In this document: positions 23,510 to 26,079 of the stretch, one piece after another
How the letters are laid out: each line of letters starts with the position of its first letter
Numbering within the stretch: the first letter of the stretch is position 1
From: JAVBLK01 sp031553565
Lineage (GTDB): Bacteria > Bacillota > Clostridia > Christensenellales > DUVY01
Direction: 5' to 3'
Assembly: GCA_031553565.1 (NCBI GenBank)
Contig: JAVBLK010000044.1
Span: 1-26,079, forward strand
DNA length: 26,079 bases
Translations under genes and position numbers: made by a program
Notes under the pieces: generated by a model
Told to the model about the DNA's origin: nothing
What the model saw: only the letters and a program-made list of their open reading frames with translations
Databases searched by the model: none

Positions 23510-24490
23510 TTACTTTTTCTGCACCAGATGAACCGCGAAGCCGCCGAAATCCTGCGTTAAGTACGCCGCCGTAAGATTGCCCTTTTCATCGTACTTTATC
23601 GCGTCCTTGTTGATTCCAAAGCCCGACAAGGCAAGGTGCTTCATCGCGCGCGCCACAGAATTGGTCTTTATCGCTATATGGCCTTTTTCGCCTAAATATT
23701 GTGATTTCATGATCTCGACGCCCGTCGAGGAAAAAATACTGCTGCCGCCTTCCTTATTCTCAAACCCGAACGCCGCCGCAAAAAGCTTAGCGACTGACGC
23801 CGCGCTCTTATCGTCCGCGCAGTTTATGCCTACGTGCCCCAGCTCGAAACCGAGTATCCTCTTTACCGCCGACTTGCACAGCGCGGTGACCTCGTCCCAC
23901 TTGCCCGCGGATAAAAGCTCCGGCGCGACCATCCAGCTGCCGCCGCACGCAAACACCTTGTTAAAACCAAGATATTCGGTTATATTGCCCTCCGATATCC
24001 CGCCCGTCGGCATAAAGCGCATTTCGGGATACGGCGCGCTGACCGCCTTGATATATGCAAGCCCGCCCGCCGCTTCCGCCGGGAAAAACTTGACGTGCTT
24101 AAGCCCGAGGCCCATCGCCTGCTCTATCTCGCTGGCGCCCGAAACTCCGGGGATGAAGGGCACGCCCTTGCCGAGCACATACGCGGCCACCGCCGGATTG
24201 AGCCCCGGCGCGACCACAAATTTTGCGCCCGCTTTTATCGCGCCTTCGGCCTGTTCGACCGTCAACACCGTTCCCGCGCCGACCAGCATATCCGGATACG
24301 CCTTTATCATCTCCCTGATAACAACGTCCGCGCCCTTTGCCCTGAAAGTGACCTCGGCGCAGCGCACGCCGCCCCTATAGAGCGCGCCGGCCAAATCCGC
24401 GGCCTTCGACACATCGTCCAGCTTTATTACAGGCACGATGCCGATGCTTTCGATCATTGATACGATTTCTTCTGTTTTTTTAGCATCCAT
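23510..24490 (-). CDS. eda: KDPG aldolase fused to a VOC domain
   Basis: This 326-residue protein has two parts. Residues 1-212 form a KDPG/KHG aldolase that splits KDPG into pyruvate and glyceraldehyde-3-phosphate. Its Schiff-base lysine is Lys134 in VKFFPAE, with Glu46 and Arg50 in AEVTFR and the phosphate loop PTGGIS. Residues about 215-326 look like a VOC (glyoxalase/bleomycin-type) domain: GHVGINC, VEIMK, GHIAIK, GFAVHLVQ. His218, Glu259, His271 and His321 are possible metal ligands. E. coli Eda is about 213 residues long and lacks the extra domain. AGAGG lies eight bases before the ATG. It is the first gene behind the promoter at 24564-24593 and two palindromes, so it likely heads the hexuronate operon. 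Confidence 0.9.
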   Translation of the reverse strand: MDAKKTEEIVSMIESIGIVPVIKLDDVSKAADLAGALYRGGVRCAEVTFRAKGADVVIREMIKAYPDMLVGAGTVLTVEQAEGAIKAGAKFVVAPGLNPAVAAYVLGKGVPFIPGVSGASEIEQAMGLGLKHVKFFPAEAAGGLAYIKAVSAPYPEMRFMPTGGISEGNITEYLGFNKVFACGGSWMVAPELLSAGKWDEVTALCKSAVKRILGFELGHVGINCADDKSAASVAKLFAAAFGFENKEGGSSIFSSTGVEIMKSQYLGEKGHIAIKTNSVARAMKHLALSGFGINKDAIKYDEKGNLTAAYLTQDFGGFAVHLVQKK

Positions 24491-24507
24491 AATTTTTACC
24501 TCTTTGC

Positions 24508-24539
24508 TTCGTACGAAATAAATTAGTTTTGTTATAACA
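24508..24539. promoter_or_regulatory. Pair of 10-bp palindromes, likely operators
   Basis: TTCGTACGAA (24508-24517) and TGTTATAACA (24530-24539) are perfect palindromes whose centres are 22 bp apart, about two helical turns. They lie between the -10 box at 24564 and the aldolase start at 24490, where a repressor of the hexuronate genes would bind. They are not identical to each other, and the regulator is not in the window. Confidence 0.4.
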
Positions 24540-24563
24540 CTCGCTTTAAAGCCATTTTATTCC

Positions 24564-24593
24564 ATTATACTATTATTTTCTCTCGCCCGTCAT
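24564..24593 (-). promoter_or_regulatory. Promoter for the hexuronate operon
   Basis: On the minus strand ATGACG (24588-24593), an 18-base spacer and a perfect TATAAT (24564-24569) lie about 74 bases before the aldolase ATG. They sit in a 174-bp gap after the phosphofructokinase gene. A short ATCCG/CGGAT hairpin at 24635-24648 precedes it, too weak for a terminator call. Confidence 0.55.
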
Positions 24594-24664
24594 GATTTTT
24601 TCCGTTTCATTCATTTTCTTGTCATAATCACGGCATCCGCAGACGGATACGCGCAAGCCGGGGA

Positions 24665-25912
24665 TCACACCCCGTCTGCGCCGCGGATGTGACGGGGCAA
24701 GCCGTCCACCATGACCGGCGTCAGCTCCGCCTGTATCAGCGGCCTGCAGTACGTAAGAAATTCTTTTTTTACATACGTTTTATCCTCGGTAAGCCATTCC
24801 AAGGGAAATTTCTTTTCTATGTTCGCTGTCTGGCCGACGTCGCACAGCCTGAAACCCGCGACATAAGGATCGTCGGACAATCTGTCCAGCGCTACCATTT
24901 TACCCGTTTCACCGGCCGCCGCCGCCTTAACGCCCCGTCCGCCTGCCTGAAACGCCTCGGTAATGTCTGTGCGCGAGACTATGTGCGACGCGCAGCGCTG
25001 CATCGTAGAAAACTCGACCGCGCGGGTTTTACACCCCAGCCGGCCTGCCAGCAAATTGGCCAAATATCTTGCTGCGCCGCTCAGAAGCTTATGCCCGAAC
25101 GCGTCGCGGTAATCTATGCTGTCATTCGAAAGCTCGCATAAATATCTGCCGTCTTTCAGTTTCAGCCCCTCGGAGACGCAGATGACCAGCGACTTCCTTT
25201 CCTTCTGCAGGCTTTCGGCGCGCGTCAAAAAGCTGTCGATGTCGAAAACGACTTCGGGGATATATATAAGGTCGGGGCCGGTGCAGTCCTCCATCCTGGA
25301 CAGCGCGGAGGATGCAGTCAGCCAGCCCGCGTTGCGCCCCATTATTTCGGCGACGGTCACGTTGTTGTTCCCGTATACGCGGCTGTCGGCGATCAGCTCC
25401 TTTAAGAGTGTGCCGATACACTTTGCCGCGCTGCCGAAGCCCGGGCAATGGTCGGTCACGGCAAGATCGTTATCGATAGTCTTGGGCACTCCGATAAACC
25501 TGATGTCCGAACCGATACCCGCGGCATAGCCCGACAGCTTGCCCACGGTATCCATAGAATCGTTGCCGCCGATATAGATGAATATTTTAATATCTAATTT
25601 TTTCAGCAGCGCAAAAATTTTTTGATAGACGCTCTCGTTCTTTTCCGCCGCAGCCAGCTTGTAACGGCAGGAGCCCAGATACGACGACGGCGTCCTCTTA
25701 AGCAGCTCTATGTCCAGCTCCGTCTTAAAAATCCCCGATAGCTCGACATATTCGCCGCGCAGCAGCCCCTCGATACCGTGGCGCATACCGTAAACCTTTT
25801 CCGCATTCAACTCCCTTGCCGCCTTGTAAACCCCTGCAAGCGACGAGTTAATGACGGCGGTCGGCCCGCCTGACTGCCCTACGATTATGTTTCCCGCTTT
25901 CATTCCTACCAT
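24665..25912 (-). CDS. PPi-type 6-phosphofructokinase
   Basis: This 415-residue phosphofructokinase interconverts fructose-6-phosphate and fructose-1,6-bisphosphate. GQSGGPTAVIN opens the fold. The signature residues are Asp118 in IGGNDS and Lys144 in VPKTIDND, at the positions where ATP enzymes carry glycine. By family rules this marks a pyrophosphate-dependent, reversible enzyme. Asp147 is the catalytic base, and MGRNAGW (about 190-196) is the substrate motif. It starts at ATG 25912 with AAAGGA six bases upstream; Met4 is a second choice. It is the first gene on this strand in the window. KDPG breakdown does not need it, so it may serve general or reverse glycolysis. An unusual inverted repeat lies just upstream. 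Confidence 0.88.
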   Translation of the reverse strand: MVGMKAGNIIVGQSGGPTAVINSSLAGVYKAARELNAEKVYGMRHGIEGLLRGEYVELSGIFKTELDIELLKRTPSSYLGSCRYKLAAAEKNESVYQKIFALLKKLDIKIFIYIGGNDSMDTVGKLSGYAAGIGSDIRFIGVPKTIDNDLAVTDHCPGFGSAAKCIGTLLKELIADSRVYGNNNVTVAEIMGRNAGWLTASSALSRMEDCTGPDLIYIPEVVFDIDSFLTRAESLQKERKSLVICVSEGLKLKDGRYLCELSNDSIDYRDAFGHKLLSGAARYLANLLAGRLGCKTRAVEFSTMQRCASHIVSRTDITEAFQAGGRGVKAAAAGETGKMVALDRLSDDPYVAGFRLCDVGQTANIEKKFPLEWLTEDKTYVKKEFLTYCRPLIQAELTPVMVDGLPRHIRGADGV

Positions 25913-25940
25913 CTCTATTCCTTTACGGTAAACCGTCGAT

Positions 25941-26043
25941 AAATCGGTATTATACCCCAGGGCAAGCCCTGGACCCGAATATTCAAAAACAAAGTTTTTG
26001 AATATTCTTTCCGCAGCAGAGCTTATGGGTATTACACCGATTT
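25941..26043. repeat. Nested inverted repeat upstream of phosphofructokinase
   Basis: Outer arms at 25941-25957 and 26027-26043 match at 15 of 17 bases. Inside lie two perfect hairpins: CCAGGG-CAAG-CCCTGG (25957-25972) and 14-base arms around AAA (25977-26007). The left arm also contains TATAAT on the minus strand (25949-25954), 37 bases before the ATG, with no good -35 box. The remaining bases to 26079 hold no gene. It looks like a small intergenic repeat or MITE that may supply the gene's promoter or leader structure. Confidence 0.55.
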
Positions 26044-26079
26044 GCTTAGATCTCCTCGCAACCGATGTAGGGCAAGTTG

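Overview
This window reads as chromosome from a low-to-middle G+C, single-membrane anaerobe, most likely a gut-type member of the Bacillota (class Clostridia). The reasons are lipobox lipoproteins, strong AGGAGG-type ribosome binding sites, an AgrC/LytTR-type two-component pair, GH3 glycosidases with the permuted domain order common in Clostridia, a KDPG aldolase fused to a VOC domain, and a pyrophosphate-type phosphofructokinase. No rRNA or protein marker fixes the genus. Every gene I can support lies on the minus strand, so transcription runs from high to low coordinates.

Right block (about 13.5-25.9 kb), hexuronate use. In transcription order: PPi-type phosphofructokinase; a KDPG aldolase-VOC fusion; a GltD-like flavoprotein; mannonate dehydratase (uxuA); an SDR-type fructuronate reductase; glucuronate isomerase (uxaC); KDG kinase (kdgK); a GPH-type sugar:cation symporter; and a cytoplasmic GH2 glycosidase that fits a beta-glucuronidase. 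Together they cover import of a glucuronide, release of glucuronate, and glucuronate -> fructuronate -> mannonate -> KDG -> KDPG -> pyruvate + glyceraldehyde-3-phosphate. A promoter and a pair of 10-bp palindromes lie in front of the aldolase gene, and a likely terminator lies beyond the GH2 gene. No regulator gene for this pathway is in the window.

Left block (about 0.5-12.9 kb), surface glycosidases and their sensor. A LytTR response regulator and a multi-pass GHKL sensor kinase are followed at once by a 990-codon GH3 enzyme with membrane segments at both ends. A second unit with its own good promoter encodes a 696-residue lipoprotein with Ig-like/InlB-like repeats, a 1359-residue GH3 enzyme with four He_PIG-type domains and a C-terminal Cys-Gly-Ser/membrane anchor, and a small lipoprotein with a CBM6/35-like domain. 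I infer that the surface GH3 enzymes trim glycosides outside the cell and the right block handles an imported uronide, but the link between the blocks is only proximity.

Non-coding content. The most unusual signal is a dispersed repeat family with three copies (249-512, 13281-13444, 17533-17700). All three are in the same orientation, each lies just 3' of a gene that ends a transcription unit or precedes a long gap, and each has TTAAGGAAACGCTG-like inverted ends and a conserved central hairpin. The window's right edge carries a separate nested inverted repeat upstream of the phosphofructokinase gene.
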